From Vibrio maritimus (GTDB taxonomy: Bacteria > Pseudomonadota > Gammaproteobacteria > Enterobacterales > Vibrionaceae), in NCBI RefSeq assembly GCF_021441885.1, contig NZ_CP090438.1, positions 2,418,001 through 2,482,000 of the forward strand: a stretch of 64,000 bases of DNA. Direction: 5' to 3'. Numbering within the stretch: the first letter of the stretch is position 1; each line of letters starts with the position of its first letter. A model generated the notes under the pieces. It did not search any database. It was not told the origin of the DNA and saw nothing but the letters and a program-made list of their open reading frames with translations. The translations under genes were made by a program, and so were the position numbers. Below, piece after piece: positions 17,901 to 26,588 of this stretch.

Positions 17901-19219
17901 CCGTTGTTGCTGGCATCAAGATCTACCACGCCGATATCCAGCTCACCATCGTCATCAATGCTGGCAAATGGGTCGTCGTCATCATCTAGATTGAAATCGA
18001 AGTCACTTTCATCAAGGTCCGCGAACACATCAGGCTCAGCATCTTCCTTAGGCTCTTCGTCGGTAGTGTCATCTTCTTCAAGACCCGCTAATAGGTCATC
18101 TGAGAATAGGTCTTCCTCTTCATCGGCTGCGACCGCTCCTGCGGCGAGCGCGGCACCCCCCATCGCAGCGACCCTTGCGCCCTCTGGACTATTACTTGAT
18201 GCTAACTGATTATCTTCTACCGCTTTCGAAACCGCAGGCTCATTGCTGCGCTTGCGTGAGCGCATGATCATCATCACCAGTAAACCAACTAAAAGAGCAG
18301 GAATACTCGCCAGCAATGCCACGAACCAAGGTTTGGCTAACCAAACGTCAAGTTGGCTAGGTGCCAAGCGAGCAAGCTCAGCTTGCTTGCGCTTCTCTTC
18401 ACTAAGCTGACGCTCAACTTCACTGCGAATGCGCTCTTCGTTATCCACTTCCGTCTTTAGGACTTCGACCTCATTCTGTACTTCTGACAGCATGAGTCTT
18501 AGCTGATGGTTACGCTCTTCCAGAGAAAGCAATTCGCTTTCAGAGCGACTTAGCTCTTCTCTAAGTGCTTGCGTCGCATCTGGCTCAGCTTTCGTTGTAC
18601 CCGAAGCTGAAGACTTAGGCACAGACGGTATGGTCTCCGCCACTTCTGGTGTTGGTGTCTCTTTGACTATCGGCTGCGCGGGTACTGGTGGCTTATCTGC
18701 AACCTTTGGCTCTACAACCGATGGTTCTGCAACTGACGGACTAGGCGTTACAGCCCGTTCTGGTCTAGGAGCTGGTGTAGGAGCAACACTTTGATTGAGC
18801 TTATTTTGGTGTGCAGAAAGCACCGCGAGCGCTTCTTGTAGGTCAACACGATTGATTAACTCATTAGACGGGATTCGCAACTCGCTACCGGGGGCAAGCT
18901 GATGAATATTATTCTGCTCAAACTGCCCTGGGTTTAGCTCGTAAAACGCATAGATGGTTTGTTGAACACTCGCATTTGCTGGCTTAAATCGACTTGCGAT
19001 TGACCATAGGGTTTCGTTTGGTCCCGTTGGTCCATAATAACGCGCCGGCGAGTCAGATTCTGACGCGACGGCTTGGCGTACCGGTTGTGAATATTGTGGA
19101 GCCGAGATGACTTCGCCGTTAGGACCGGTTAATCGAATAGTGTCAGCGCTGATTGAAAAAGGTGTTGTCGCTCCTGCTAGTGCTAACGTCACTAGCAAAG
19201 GCTTTAAAAAATGATGCAT
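14984..19219 (-). CDS. hubP: HubP/FimV family polar landmark protein
   Basis: This 1411-residue protein has a signal peptide (1-25, ending SISA), a periplasmic FimV N-terminal region with a LysM-like domain (about 60-120; ETLWSIASRFKP, GSELRIPS), a coiled coil (about 215-275), one membrane helix (about 300-320; FVALLASIPALLVGLLVMMIM), and then about 1000 cytoplasmic residues extremely rich in Asp, Glu and Ser. It ends in the FimV C-terminal domain (NLDMAKIYIEMNDYEGAIKLLE). In V. cholerae HubP recruits ParA1, chemotaxis and flagellar-placement ATPases to the cell pole; that role is inferred. ATG 19219 places the signal peptide correctly; the longer frame does not. Confidence 0.93.
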   Translation of the reverse strand: MHHFLKPLLVTLALAGATTPFSISADTIRLTGPNGEVISAPQYSQPVRQAVASESDSPARYYGPTGPNETLWSIASRFKPANASVQQTIYAFYELNPGQFEQNNIHQLAPGSELRIPSNELINRVDLQEALAVLSAHQNKLNQSVAPTPAPRPERAVTPSPSVAEPSVVEPKVADKPPVPAQPIVKETPTPEVAETIPSVPKSSASGTTKAEPDATQALREELSRSESELLSLEERNHQLRLMLSEVQNEVEVLKTEVDNEERIRSEVERQLSEEKRKQAELARLAPSQLDVWLAKPWFVALLASIPALLVGLLVMMIMRSRKRSNEPAVSKAVEDNQLASSNSPEGARVAAMGGAALAAGAVAADEEEDLFSDDLLAGLEEDDTTDEEPKEDAEPDVFADLDESDFDFNLDDDDDPFASIDDDGELDIGVVDLDASNNGISVKNGEKALGLEEMERALNDVAVPGDDVDDLDLDLSDEDDSDEVVSQDDLDSLFANFSLDSDTESDKAPIDDEDNSSLDQAQMDELLAGDDFDLDEGDIDLDDLSADSPLASLDKLIAEDSKSTDSVAEDSNTPDLNTHDIEESFDLDSPNEASESVGNDDIDDLFAQFSQIDATPESTTDTDAQVANESDVDLLDEMLEDDFELSDLDDSDLMLDEVLSAEDAQSQSDDDDVHLLADEDDNLDENSTDLLDEVLFESHLSSSTQDELDDDFDLDPFSSDSLLGSDIADEDNTVSSVETVLDQQEDELDLDDIDALLAENSLDSSTQDAAELEASDDIAADESSAVEELSQAASETVSEVEAFDAPQQQSNEEHHELEVDLEDTAVSEDDIDALLNEVSAQQVEEKAVPESVDVDLTAAEADPEVETVDEEALDAHQSPEEPSLELDAEQDSVAPQALSEPTSDSSADFEFAPEIEGASNLTHEEDNSEQARKELDALVANEFGIPSDDDWLVDDVESASSDAKSVAAESDLFESLETEPVDSATASTETELDDAEFLANALQSEYGEEQAFADAEGEGEDLPMSEDSADGEFAFADDELPEYSEEDAIADSVQSVQEQAPVAETLSEDEAPALEQEPTPIQNDLPEPDNELVDEDFEFPEFTEEDALSEVAHEPSEDLEPLTVGEDSRELEEISLESIPEYDEQQAAMDFAGNDTEAVNSTEGSDISEPSFAPQEMVGETLDHSEIDALADAFNMVDMSAIEQEGNLNELLKDGDNAAFSNISPVDQTTADSAGLDIEAMLQDAPTSDAGEDWNGFTLTDDQRAAINSDIPAEEQAIWNDNDAGSLAKAADEDWSSQDPDSDFDATDSQFMTIDELMAQVQDGEESDKDEEELKLDVGLDEFPDVIGPISDVDVDSDSEAAGNLDMAKIYIEMNDYEGAIKLLEKVLLEGSGQIEDEAKRLLSKLSEYQ

Positions 19220-19360
19220 GGAAGGCTCAGCTATCTGCAATAAATAAAACAATTCTTATCTCGGTACTATATCGGATAATCACTCCAAAACTATAGTTCA
19301 GCCTTGAAAAAACATGATTCAAGCATGATATTGGTACCATTTTTACATTGCTTAACAGCA

Positions 19361-19386
19361 CAAAGGCCCCTAAAACGGAGCCTTTG
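19361..19386 (-). terminator. candidate terminator after asd
   Basis: CAAAGGC and GCCTTTG pair across a 12-base loop, 123 bases past the asd stop. The T tract is poor, so this is tentative. Confidence 0.4.
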
Positions 19387-19467
19387 ATTAAAAAGTGACA
19401 AGAGAGCGCTAAAACCCTCACTCACACAATTGGTGTGCGATGTTATCGCAGCTCAGAAGCAACGACT

Positions 19468-19509
19468 TAGAAGCCACTGCCTAGAGAGCACTACCTAGAA
19501 GCCACTACC
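19468..19509. repeat. three tandem 14-bp repeats at the asd 3' end
   Basis: TAGAAGCCACTGCC, TAGAGAGCACTACC and TAGAAGCCACTACC follow each other directly. A degenerate fourth unit lies on the left (19454-19467) and a TAGAA start of another on the right, where the asd stop codon lies. Confidence 0.7.
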
Positions 19510-20522
19510 TAGAAATAATCGCGAATCAACACTTCCGCAATTTGTACTGCGTTAGTTGCAGCACCTTTGCGCACGTTGTCCGCAACAACCCACAAGTTAA
19601 CGCCGCTATGATGGCTAATATCGTTACGAATACGACCGACCATCACATGATCTTTACCGCCCGCGTCACGAACTTGCGTTGGCATATCTTCGCCGTGGAA
19701 CACTTCGATACCTTCAGCTTGCTCAAGCAATTGAACCACCTCTTCTGCAGAGATAGGTGCGCGAGTCTCTAGGTGAACCGCTTCCGCATGACCGTAGAAT
19801 ACCGGTACGCGAACACACGTTGGGTTGACCATAATGCTTGAGTCATTGAAGATTTTTTGGGTCTCCCAAACCATCTTCATCTCTTCTTTGGTGTAGCCGT
19901 TATCCATAAACTGATCAATTTGCGGGATGCAGTTAAATGCAATCTGCTGACCAAACGCTTTTGGCTCAACTGGCTTGCCGTTTAACAGCATTGCCGTTTG
20001 GCCTGCTAGCTCATCAATACCACTCTTACCTGCACCAGACACCGACTGATACGTTGTCACGTTGATGCGTTCAATACCTACCGCATCATGAATTGGCTTC
20101 AGTGCCACCAGCATTTGGATCGTCGAGCAGTTTGGATTAGCAATAATATTGCGGTTTCTAAACTCTGCGATTGCCTCTGGGTTAACCTCAGGAACAACTA
20201 GCGGCACATCGTAGTCGTAACGGAAGTTTGAGGAGTTGTCGATCACAACGACGCCTTCATCAGCCGCAATCGGAGCCCATTTTGCCGACTGTTCACCACC
20301 TGCAGAGAAAAGTGCGATATGGACTTGTGACCAATCGAAGTTCTCTACGTTCTCAACCTTCACTGTTTTACCGTTGATACGATACGTTTTACCTTCGCTG
20401 CGCTCACTCGCTAGCAGGAAGACATCACCCATCGGAAACTCACGTTCTTGCAGCACCTCGACCATAGTTTCACCTACAGCACCTGTTGCTCCAAATACAG
20501 CGATATTAAATTGTTGGCTCAT
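19509..20522 (-). CDS. asd: aspartate-semialdehyde dehydrogenase
   Basis: This 337-residue enzyme reduces aspartyl phosphate to the semialdehyde for lysine, diaminopimelate, threonine and methionine synthesis. The N-terminal NADP loop is VFGATGAVGETMVEVL, the catalytic cysteine lies in ANPNCSTIQM (about residue 132), and the active-site histidine region GRIRNDISHHSGVNLWVVADN is present. The intact cysteine separates it from the inactive Usg paralogue that occupies this place in E. coli. Its ATG overlaps the pdxB stop as ATGA, so the two are translationally coupled. Confidence 0.96.
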   Translation of the reverse strand: MSQQFNIAVFGATGAVGETMVEVLQEREFPMGDVFLLASERSEGKTYRINGKTVKVENVENFDWSQVHIALFSAGGEQSAKWAPIAADEGVVVIDNSSNFRYDYDVPLVVPEVNPEAIAEFRNRNIIANPNCSTIQMLVALKPIHDAVGIERINVTTYQSVSGAGKSGIDELAGQTAMLLNGKPVEPKAFGQQIAFNCIPQIDQFMDNGYTKEEMKMVWETQKIFNDSSIMVNPTCVRVPVFYGHAEAVHLETRAPISAEEVVQLLEQAEGIEVFHGEDMPTQVRDAGGKDHVMVGRIRNDISHHSGVNLWVVADNVRKGAATNAVQIAEVLIRDYF

Positions 20523-21652
20523 TTAGTTACCTCGATTTGAAATCCTAGTTCTGCTAACGGCGCGAGATTACATGTCTCATCACCCTTAACAAGGACGGCG
20601 CCGTATTCGCGTCTATCCCAATAAAACTTGCGCATTTTGTCGAAACCATTTTCGTTGTGGATTTCACGACGGAAAATGGCGTCGTCCTTGCGTACATCAT
20701 AGATGATCTGCGTCATACTGTGCAGTGCTGCTTCATCCCAAGCACGATCAAGCGTCAATTCAGGAATTGGCGCAACGGGTAAAAGTGCATCAGGGTTTGC
20801 ACGTTCAGACAACCCAAGAAACTCACAATAGCTGTTAAAGATCATGGTGGTGCCACGAGCTTTACCTTCAAGACCATAACCGGCGATGTGAGGGGTCGCG
20901 AACGTTAACAGAGGTAATAGATCAAAATCAACTACTGGCTCAAACTCGAACACATCTAATACAGCGGTAAAGCCATCTTTCTGAAGCAGTCGCTGCTTTA
21001 ATGCCTCGTTATCAACAACAGGGCCACGTGCAGCGTTGATCAAGATCTGGTTGCTGCGAAAATTAGCAAGGCGCGCTTGGTCAATGAGATGATGGGTTGG
21101 GTAGTCACCGTCGCGAGTGATAGGTGTATGCATAGTGACCACATCAGACTGCTCAAGCAGAGCGTCTAACTCGGTAAAGGTTCTCTCATCACCTTCACTT
21201 TGTTTTATCGGATCATTAAGCAATACGTTAATGCCGATACCTTGTAGACACTTTTGTAGATAGCTACCCACCTGGCCACAGCCAATGATGCCAACGGTCT
21301 TGTCAAAGATAGAAAAACCTTGCTGTTGGGCGATCACCATCAAGCTACTGATGACATACTCGGCAACACCGACCTTGTTACAACCTGGCGCTGCAGTAAA
21401 GAAGATTCCGCGCTGCTTGAGCAAAGCTTGATCAACATGGTCCATTCCTGCCGTTGCGGTTCCAACAAACTTAAGCTTGTTCGCCTTTTCCAATAGCGCT
21501 TCGTTAACCTTAGTGATTGAACGAATCATCAATGCATCGACATCAACGAGATCGTCCGCCGTTAGCTCACGGCCTGGTTTTGCGATGACTTCACCTAGCT
21601 GACTAAACAGTTCGACAGCATAAGGCATTGCCTCATCAACAATAATCTTCAT
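20519..21652 (-). CDS. pdxB: erythronate-4-phosphate dehydrogenase (vitamin B6 synthesis)
   Basis: This 377-residue D-2-hydroxyacid dehydrogenase has the NAD motif GIIGCGQVGSYL (about 122-133), the catalytic arginine in NAARGPVVDN, the glutamate in the VFEFEPVVD segment, and the histidine in TPHIAGYGLEGK. The extra C-terminal domain of PdxB follows. It acts in the deoxyxylulose-5-phosphate-dependent route to pyridoxal phosphate. ATG 21652 gives the family start MKIIVDEAMPYA, so the upstream frame extension is rejected. Confidence 0.96.
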   Translation of the reverse strand: MKIIVDEAMPYAVELFSQLGEVIAKPGRELTADDLVDVDALMIRSITKVNEALLEKANKLKFVGTATAGMDHVDQALLKQRGIFFTAAPGCNKVGVAEYVISSLMVIAQQQGFSIFDKTVGIIGCGQVGSYLQKCLQGIGINVLLNDPIKQSEGDERTFTELDALLEQSDVVTMHTPITRDGDYPTHHLIDQARLANFRSNQILINAARGPVVDNEALKQRLLQKDGFTAVLDVFEFEPVVDFDLLPLLTFATPHIAGYGLEGKARGTTMIFNSYCEFLGLSERANPDALLPVAPIPELTLDRAWDEAALHSMTQIIYDVRKDDAIFRREIHNENGFDKMRKFYWDRREYGAVLVKGDETCNLAPLAELGFQIEVTK

Positions 21653-21760
21653 GGGAGTATCCAAAGGGGTTGTCCTTACAATAGGCTGAATTGTGCAAGA
21701 TATATCAGCACGTGTCGAGTGAACGATACACAAAGAGAGTCTGACTGGAGTGTTAGAAAG

Positions 21761-21787
21761 AAAAATGCCCAGCCATAAGGCTGGGCA
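21761..21787 (-). terminator. terminator of fabB/FarS-like RNA
   Basis: On the minus strand TGCCCAGCC-TTAT-GGCTGGGCA is followed by TTTTTCTTTC. It lies 109 bases past the fabB stop and before pdxB. Confidence 0.92.
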
Positions 21788-21870
21788 AGATCCAGAACAA
21801 AAGGATTCTAACCCGCTCTCCAGGGGCTAAAACTTGCGTCTGCGACCAGTTTTCACTGATCAGCTCTGGA
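21761..21870 (-). ncRNA. farS: probable FarS-type sRNA in the fabB 3' UTR
   Basis: In V. cholerae the Hfq-dependent RNA FarS is cut from the fabB 3' UTR by RNase E and represses fadE. Here fabB is followed by a gene-free stretch of about 110 bases ending in a strong hairpin plus T tract, as expected for such an RNA. The 5' end is my guess; I place the feature by synteny and structure, not by sequence alignment. Confidence 0.55.
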
Positions 21871-21895
21871 AATCATTGAAACTGATTATCCAGGA

Positions 21896-23107
21896 TTAAC
21901 CTTGATATTTTTTCAGTACTAGCGTTGCATTAGTGCCGCCAAAGCCAAAGCTGTTTGACATTACCGTGTTTAGCTCTTGCTCACGCGTTTCTGTCACAAT
22001 GTCTAGACCTTGAGCGGCTTCATCTAGCTCATCAACGTTGATGCTTGGAGCGATGAAGCCATGGTGTAGCATTAGCGTTGAGTAAATCGCTTCGTGCACA
22101 CCTGCTGCACCTAGGGCGTGACCTGTCATCGCTTTAGTTGCAGAGATTGCTGGACTGTTGCCACCAAACACTTCTTGGATAGCGCCAAGTTCTTTCACGT
22201 CACCTACAGGTGTTGATGTACCGTGAGTGTTCACGTAATCAATCACTTCAACGTCTTGCATCGCCATCTTCATACAACGCACAGCGCCTTCACCAGATGG
22301 TGCTACCATGTCGTAGCCATCAGACGTTGCGCCGTAACCTACGACTTCACCGTAGATCTTTGCGCCACGAGCGAGTGCGTGTTCGAGTTCTTCAACGACA
22401 ACCATACCGCCGCCACCAGAGATAACGAAACCGTCACGGTTAGCATCGTAAGTACGAGACGCTTTTTCTGGCGTTTCGTTGTACTTAGTTGATAGCGCAC
22501 CCATCGCATCAAACATCATAGTTTGAGACCAATCTAGCTCTTCGCCGCCACCAGCAAAAACGATATCTTGTTTACCAAGCTGGATAAGCTCCATTGCGTG
22601 ACCGATACAGTGAGCAGAAGTTGCACATGCAGAGCTCATTGTGTAGTTCACACCACGGATTTTAAACGGTGTCGCAAGACATGCTGACACGGTAGAAGAC
22701 ATGGTACGAGGTACCATGTAAGGGCCAACACGTTTCACACCTTTAGCGCGAAGCGTATCAACAGCAACTGTTTGGTTAAGTGCAGATGCACCACCTGAAC
22801 CCGCAACAATACCCGTGCGGTCATTTGAAACTTGGTCTTCTGTCAAACCCGCGTCTTCGATCGCTTGCTCCATTGAAAGATAAGCGTACGCTGCCGCGTC
22901 GCCCATGAAGCGCATTTTTTTACGGTCGATGTGCTCAGCTGGGTTGATTTTCAGATCACCCCAAACCTGAGAACGAAGGCCCATCTCTTTGAATTGCTCA
23001 GAGGCGTTAATACCAGAACGGCCTGCTTTAAGAGACGCTAAAACTTCTTCCACGTTGTTACCGATGCTCGAAACAATACCCATACCGGTAATTACGACTC
23101 GTTTCAT
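21896..23107 (-). CDS. fabB: 3-oxoacyl-ACP synthase I (KAS I)
   Basis: This 403-residue condensing enzyme has the nucleophile cysteine in SSACATSAHCIG (about 163), and the two histidines in NTHGTSTPVGD and TKAMTGHALGAAG. It elongates fatty acids and is needed for the unsaturated branch. It starts MKRVVITGMGIVSSIG, as in E. coli. The promoter region shared with mnmC (23108-23282) contains AGTGGTCAGCTTT, which resembles half of a FadR site; I give this low weight. The long 3' UTR probably encodes an sRNA. Confidence 0.97.
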   Translation of the reverse strand: MKRVVITGMGIVSSIGNNVEEVLASLKAGRSGINASEQFKEMGLRSQVWGDLKINPAEHIDRKKMRFMGDAAAYAYLSMEQAIEDAGLTEDQVSNDRTGIVAGSGGASALNQTVAVDTLRAKGVKRVGPYMVPRTMSSTVSACLATPFKIRGVNYTMSSACATSAHCIGHAMELIQLGKQDIVFAGGGEELDWSQTMMFDAMGALSTKYNETPEKASRTYDANRDGFVISGGGGMVVVEELEHALARGAKIYGEVVGYGATSDGYDMVAPSGEGAVRCMKMAMQDVEVIDYVNTHGTSTPVGDVKELGAIQEVFGGNSPAISATKAMTGHALGAAGVHEAIYSTLMLHHGFIAPSINVDELDEAAQGLDIVTETREQELNTVMSNSFGFGGTNATLVLKKYQG

Positions 23108-23282
23108 GTGACATTCCTATAAATTCAAAAACGGCTAAATGATAACGAAGATACAGGATAAAAGTGGTCAGCTTTCCCATAAATTCGTACAATTCGCATC
23201 AATAAATGCTATCGATGCCCCACTAAATGTAGTTGTGATAACTTTCTACAAACGGGTATAACACAAGATAAGTGTCAAAATT

Positions 23283-25298
23283 ATGACTTCCATCACTCAT
23301 GCTCAACTCGACTGGAATGAGTCGGGAACCCCTGTATCCGATCAATTTGACGATGTTTACTTCTCTAATGTCAATGGTTTAGAAGAAACTCGTTACGTAT
23401 TCTTGAAGCAAAACCGACTTCCGGAGCGTTGGAACGAACTCGACCAGCGTCGCTTCGTCATTGCGGAGACTGGTTTTGGTACCGGACTTAACTTTCTTGC
23501 GGTGTGGCAATGGTTTGAGCAGTTCCGAGAGCAAAACCCAGACGCGTCACTCAAAGAGCTGCATTTCATCAGTTTTGAAAAATACCCGCTTTCCAAACAA
23601 GATCTTGTCAAAGCTCATCAGTCATGGCCTGAGCTCGCTAATTACGCTGAGCAATTACAAGCGCACTACCCTATTGCTGTACCAGAATGTCACCGCATCG
23701 TGCTCGCTGACGGCGCGATCACGCTGGATCTCTGGTTTGGTGACATTAAAGATTGCATGCCTTTAGTTCCGACTCCAAGTGAAGGTGTGGTTGATTGCTG
23801 GTTCTTAGATGGATTTGCGCCAAGCAAAAACCCTGAGATGTGGAACCAAGAGCTGTTCAACAACATGGTCAAATTAGCCAAACAAGATTGCACCTGCGCG
23901 ACGTTTACCGCTGCGGGTTTTGTTCGTCGCGGTCTTATCGAAGCCGGCTTCGATATGAAAAAAGCAAAAGGTTTCGGTACTAAGCGAGACATGATTGTTG
24001 GCCATATCGCAAACAAAGCACCTTTCTCAAACTACGATGCTCTTTACTATCGTGACGCAAACTCGAATCCTAAGCTCGTCGCCATTGTCGGTGGTGGCAT
24101 TGCCAGCGCAACCCTTGTTGCTTCTCTGGCTCAACGCGGTATCAAGACCACGCTCTATTGTAAAGATAATGAGCCAGCGCAAGGTGCATCAGGTAACCGA
24201 CAAGGTGCTGTCTATCCGCTCCTAAATGGCGAACATCAGGGCGTATCTCGCGTCTTTGCTCCCGCTTTCCTGTATGCGAGACAATTTGCTGAACAGGCAG
24301 CAACACGTTTTGACTTCGACCATGATTGGTGCGGGGTGACACAACTGATGTGGGATGAAAAATCAGAGAAAAAACTGGAAAGAATGCTCTCTAGCAACTT
24401 TCCAACGGAGCTCATTCAACGATTGGATGCGGCGCAAACCACCGCTGCAATTGGGGTGGAGTCACCGCACGCTAGCGTCAATTATCCATTGGGAGGCTGG
24501 CTATGCCCGGCAGAGCTCACCAAGGGTTTAATTGAACATTACATGACCTCTGGGATGCTCTCAGTTCACTTCAACAGCGAAGTAGCATCACTAACGCAGA
24601 TAGAAGAAGACAAATGGCAAATATTGCTAAGTAACTCTAGTGAGCCACAAACGCAGCACTTTGACGCTGTGATCATCGCTAACGGTCATGAGTTTACGCA
24701 AATCGAGCAAACTAAGCCGTTGCATCTTACGGCAGTAAAAGGACAGGTAAGCCACATACCGACCACCAGCGTGCTACAAAAGATTCAATCAGTACTTTGC
24801 TACGACGGGTATATGACGCCCCACAATCCAAAGACAATGACTCACTGTATCGGGGCTAGCTACGACAGAAAGAATATTGATACTGATTTTGACGACATCG
24901 CCCAACAAGAGAATGGCGATAAACTGAGAGCCTGCATCCCAAGTGTAGATTGGGTCAATGACGTTGACACGAGTGATAACAAAGCGCGCCAAGGCATCAG
25001 AACCGTCAGTCGTGACCACTTACCTTTCATGGGACCGGTCACCGATTTTGCCTCGCTCGACAAGAGCTATAGTGACGCGCTATCGAAGCCAGAGAAGCTG
25101 CCAAACTACACAGGCCTTTATTGTTTGCTGGGCTTGGGTTCCCGCGGTCTAAGCTCTGCACCTCTTCTCGCTGAAACGCTTGCTTCACAGATATGTGGTG
25201 ACCCGCTGCCGCTGCCAGTCGACGTTCTGTCTGAGCTGCATCCCTCAAGAGCTTGGATTAAGCGAATGAACAAATCTAAACCACTGAGCGACAGCTAG
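23283..25298 (+). CDS. mnmC: bifunctional tRNA mnm5s2U synthesis protein MnmC
   Basis: This 671-residue fusion matches the E. coli protein (about 670). The N-terminal methyltransferase domain (about 1-240) contains ETGFGTGLNFL and DCWFLDGFAPSKNPEMW. The C-terminal FAD oxidoreductase domain starts with the dinucleotide motif VAIVGGGIASATL (about 262-274) and later has QGASGNRQGAVYPLL. The oxidase half removes the carboxymethyl group and the methyltransferase half methylates wobble uridine 34. It is divergent from fabB. Confidence 0.97.
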   Translation: MTSITHAQLDWNESGTPVSDQFDDVYFSNVNGLEETRYVFLKQNRLPERWNELDQRRFVIAETGFGTGLNFLAVWQWFEQFREQNPDASLKELHFISFEKYPLSKQDLVKAHQSWPELANYAEQLQAHYPIAVPECHRIVLADGAITLDLWFGDIKDCMPLVPTPSEGVVDCWFLDGFAPSKNPEMWNQELFNNMVKLAKQDCTCATFTAAGFVRRGLIEAGFDMKKAKGFGTKRDMIVGHIANKAPFSNYDALYYRDANSNPKLVAIVGGGIASATLVASLAQRGIKTTLYCKDNEPAQGASGNRQGAVYPLLNGEHQGVSRVFAPAFLYARQFAEQAATRFDFDHDWCGVTQLMWDEKSEKKLERMLSSNFPTELIQRLDAAQTTAAIGVESPHASVNYPLGGWLCPAELTKGLIEHYMTSGMLSVHFNSEVASLTQIEEDKWQILLSNSSEPQTQHFDAVIIANGHEFTQIEQTKPLHLTAVKGQVSHIPTTSVLQKIQSVLCYDGYMTPHNPKTMTHCIGASYDRKNIDTDFDDIAQQENGDKLRACIPSVDWVNDVDTSDNKARQGIRTVSRDHLPFMGPVTDFASLDKSYSDALSKPEKLPNYTGLYCLLGLGSRGLSSAPLLAETLASQICGDPLPLPVDVLSELHPSRAWIKRMNKSKPLSDS

Positions 25299-25316
25299 TC
25301 ACCATATCAAGCTCCC

Positions 25317-25345
25317 AAAGCGAGGGACAATGCCCCTCGCTTTCT
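25317..25345 (+). terminator. terminator after mnmC
   Basis: AAAGCGAGGG and CCCTCGCTTT pair around a short loop and are followed by a C/T-rich stretch. The T run is short, so efficiency is uncertain. Confidence 0.6.
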
Positions 25346-25511
25346 CCGCCACAAGCCAAACCGTTCAACTCCAACCAGGTTCTACTTGCCTCAAAGCTGA
25401 ATCAGAGTTCAAAAAATGAGAATCACCAAACAAACCATGTGATTCGGCTCACAATAGTTCGACGCGTGCACTGTTCGCTCCCATAATCCCTCTAACACAG
25501 GGAGTGTTTGT

Positions 25512-26588
25512 ATGAAATTGTTTTGGGTGCTTGTCACTTGCTGCTTTTTGGGGAATATCACGTTTGCCTCCACGGAGGGGGAGGAGTCGCGCTCGGCCAA
25601 CATCCAAGTACTATTCGTCAATCCAGGCTTTTCAGATGAGAGCTTTTGGGGCGATGTAGACAAATATGCCATAGCAGCCGCACAGTCGCTTGATATCCAA
25701 CTAGAAATTATCCATGGTCAGCGGGACCGCATTCTCACGCAGCAAAAGCTTGCTGAGCGAATGAAAAAAGCACCGGAGCCTGATTTCGTTATCCTAGTGA
25801 ATGAAAAAGGATCGGGGCAAAACCTTCTCGAGCCAATAGCGCCGCGCGCAAGTCAAGTCACCTTCGCCCTTAATGACTTAACTGCAAGCGAAAAACGCAT
25901 CATCTACGCAAATCCTAAATATGCACACCGCCTGCTACCTGGGGTATTTCCTAACAACTACAACATCGGTTACCTGAGTGCTCAAAGCTTGTTTTCGAGT
26001 GGGGGAAGTGTGCCAGGTGACTTTGTCTTGATATCTGGCGATAAAAACACGCCCGCTTCTATTAACCGTGAAGCGGGAGCCACATCGTTCATTATGCAGG
26101 AAGAGCGAGTGTCACTGTCTCAACGAGTTTATGGTGACTGGCAGGAATCCATCGCTTATGAGCAAGCAAAGGTTCTACTAAACCGTCATAAAGACATTCG
26201 TTATCTGTGGACAGCTAACGATCACATGGCCTTTGGGGCTATTCGCGCTTTAGAGGATGTGGGTCTAACGGCCGGAAAAGATGTTTTTATTGGTACCATC
26301 AATACGTCGGCCGAAGTGTTGAATGCGCTTGCTCAAAAACAAATTGCATCCTTATCTGGAGGGCACTTTACTGCGGTTGGCTTGGCGTTAGTGAAAATCT
26401 ATCATTATGCCAAGGGAGAGCCTTGGCCTCAGCGCACCAAATACAACCTATTCCAACCGATTATGTATCCTTCAGACTTGTTTGACATCATGAAGCAAAA
26501 AGATTGGAGCAGCATCGACTTCAAACGCATCGATATTCGAGCAAACCCCATTAATCCGTTTTCCCCTCAGCTCGGGGAGGCTCAATGA
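25512..26588 (+). CDS. periplasmic sugar-binding-like protein (sensor partner)
   Basis: This 358-residue protein has a signal peptide (1-19, ending TFAS) and a type I periplasmic-binding fold typical of ribose/LuxP-like proteins: IQVLFVNPGFSDESFW at the start, DFVILVNEKGSGQNLLEP in the first lobe, RYLWTANDHMAFGAIRALED and KDVFIGTINTSAEVLNAL in the second. No ABC transporter genes are next to it. Its stop overlaps the start of the diguanylate cyclase gene as ATGA, so I infer that it senses a ligand for the cyclase rather than feeding a transporter. The start has AGGGAG before it. The ligand is unknown. Confidence 0.8.
   Translation: MKLFWVLVTCCFLGNITFASTEGEESRSANIQVLFVNPGFSDESFWGDVDKYAIAAAQSLDIQLEIIHGQRDRILTQQKLAERMKKAPEPDFVILVNEKGSGQNLLEPIAPRASQVTFALNDLTASEKRIIYANPKYAHRLLPGVFPNNYNIGYLSAQSLFSSGGSVPGDFVLISGDKNTPASINREAGATSFIMQEERVSLSQRVYGDWQESIAYEQAKVLLNRHKDIRYLWTANDHMAFGAIRALEDVGLTAGKDVFIGTINTSAEVLNALAQKQIASLSGGHFTAVGLALVKIYHYAKGEPWPQRTKYNLFQPIMYPSDLFDIMKQKDWSSIDFKRIDIRANPINPFSPQLGEAQ

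Noticed and set aside
23160..23176. FadR-like half site AGTGGTCAGCTTT before fabB
   Set aside because: Only one half fits the consensus, so I mention it in the fabB entry but do not call an operator.
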